Shown here one piece after another: positions 12,943-13,725 of a stretch of DNA of 13,725 nt. Where the stretch lies: assembly GCA_016284115.1 (NCBI GenBank), contig JAEEOD010000227.1, forward strand, positions 1 to 13,725. Direction: 5' to 3'. The notes beneath the pieces are model-generated. The model worked only from the letters and a program-made list of their open reading frames with translations. It was not told the origin of the DNA and ran no database searches. Numbering within the stretch: position 1 is the stretch's first letter; each line of letters opens with the position of its first letter. The position numbers were made by a program, and so were the translations under genes. Source of the DNA: Bacteroidaceae bacterium. Its GTDB lineage: Bacteria; Bacteroidota; Bacteroidia; Bacteroidales; Bacteroidaceae.

Positions 12943-13725
12943 ATGGCATTACAATGTGGAATCGTGGGATTGCCAAATGTGGGCAAATCAACCCTCTTCA
13001 ACTGCTTGTCGAGTTCTAAGGCACAGGCAGCTAACTTTCCTTTCTGTACTATTGAACCTAATGTGGGTATGATTACCGTTCCAGATGAGCGTTTGGGCAA
13101 ATTGGCCGAAATCGTTCATCCAGGTCGCATCGTACCAGCTACTGTTGAAATAGTTGATATCGCAGGTTTGGTAAAAGGTGCTAGCAAAGGTGAAGGATTG
13201 GGTAACAAATTCTTAGGCAATATTCGCGAGACAGATGCCATCATTCACGTACTTCGTTGTTTTGATGATGGTAACATCACCCATGTGGAAGGTCCCATTA
13301 ATCCTGTGAGAGATAAGGAGATTATCGATACTGAATTGCAGTTAAAGGACTTAGAAACAGTTGAGACTCGTATTCCCAAAGTAGAGAAGTTGGCAAAAGT
13401 AGGTGGAGACAAAGAGGCAAAAGCACTTTACAACGTACTTATCAAATATAAAGAGGTACTCAGTCAAGGCAAATCAGCTCGCACCGTACAGTTGGAAGAC
13501 AAGGACGAGCAAGCTGTAGCTCGCAACCTATTCCTACTGACAGCAAAACCTGTGTTGTATGTATGCAATGTAGATGAAGCAAGTGTGCTGAACGGCAACC
13601 AGTATGTTGAGCAAGTTCGTGAAGCAGTAAAAGACGAAGATGCTGAAATACTGGTAATTGCAGCCAGAACAGAAGCTGACATTGCGGAGTTGGAAACCTA
13701 CGAAGACAAGATGATGTTCTTGGAA
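12943..13725 (+). CDS. ychF: YchF/OLA1-family P-loop ATPase, N-terminal 261 residues (3' end outside window)
   Basis: The frame is open from the ATG at 12943 to the window edge, giving 261 of the usual 360-370 residues. YchF is an Obg-related P-loop protein that binds ribosomes and is linked to stress responses. Visible motifs are the G1 loop [12 protein letters not shown] (residues 9-20), the switch region [14 protein letters not shown] (34-47) and G3 [17 protein letters not shown]. The G4 position reads NVDE, not NKxD, the known change that makes YchF prefer ATP over GTP. The helical insert characteristic of YchF (about 120-200) is present. The TGS domain lies beyond the window. The gene has its own strong promoter, preceded by the repeats described separately. 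Confidence 0.97.
   Translation, partial: MALQCGIVGLPNVGKSTLFNCLSSSKAQAANFPFCTIEPNVGMITVPDERLGKLAEIVHPGRIVPATVEIVDIAGLVKGASKGEGLGNKFLGNIRETDAIIHVLRCFDDGNITHVEGPINPVRDKEIIDTELQLKDLETVETRIPKVEKLAKVGGDKEAKALYNVLIKYKEVLSQGKSARTVQLEDKDEQAVARNLFLLTAKPVLYVCNVDEASVLNGNQYVEQVREAVKDEDAEILVIAARTEADIAELETYEDKMMFLE

Noticed and set aside
13464..13682. Minus-strand open frame inside ychF
   Set aside because: Antisense shadow; Ser/Thr-rich with no family features.

Overview
The window reads as chromosomal DNA from a member of the Bacteroidota, most likely the Prevotella/Segatella/Bacteroides branch. Three things support this. Promoters follow the Bacteroidota pattern (TTTG, about 20 bp, TAnnTTTG). Most genes have no Shine-Dalgarno sequence but an A-rich stretch before the start. 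The protein types also fit: a fused SpmA-SpmB protein, a YbeY with the Bacteroidota-style active site, and a small secreted DUF3836-like protein. The DNA is AT-rich, and almost all of it is housekeeping sequence. I see no phage, insertion sequence, CRISPR array, tRNA or rRNA.

Layout. Positions 1-180 hold the end of a GNAT acetyltransferase. From 213 to 7977 runs a tight plus-strand series of eight genes: spmAB fusion, ybeY, mnmG, apt, uvrC, dtd, a MazG-type pyrophosphohydrolase and deoC. Gaps are 50 nt or less, and dtd/mazG and mazG/deoC overlap. The themes are RNA maturation and translation quality (YbeY, MnmG, Dtd), purine and deoxynucleotide salvage or clean-up (Apt, MazG-like, DeoC) and DNA repair (UvrC). 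A degenerate parS-like 16-mer lies between mnmG and apt. DeoC carries an unusual His-rich N-terminal tail. deoC meets a minus-strand long-chain prenyl diphosphate synthase gene tail to tail with a 4-nt overlap. The likely terminator of the deoC transcript lies inside that opposing coding region.

The prenyl synthase gene and polA (9039-11897) are divergent from a short shared promoter region. PolA is a complete three-domain DNA polymerase I with intact proofreading residues and a candidate sliding-clamp-binding peptide in its first linker. Next comes a small secreted protein gene (12181-12555) that looks strongly expressed: near-ideal promoter, hairpin leader, Shine-Dalgarno, biased codons and a strong terminator. 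A 317-nt intergenic region follows, with a perfect 16-bp inverted repeat, a third copy of its core, and an AT palindrome over the promoter of the last gene, ychF, which runs off the window.

How they fit together: UvrC cuts on both sides of bulky DNA lesions and Pol I fills the gap, so two nucleotide-excision-repair proteins are encoded close together, though in separate transcripts. No clearly new multi-gene system is visible. The best leads are the non-coding elements (parS-like site, repeat array upstream of ychF, terminator inside an opposing gene) and two protein add-ons (His-rich tail on DeoC, clamp-like motif in PolA).
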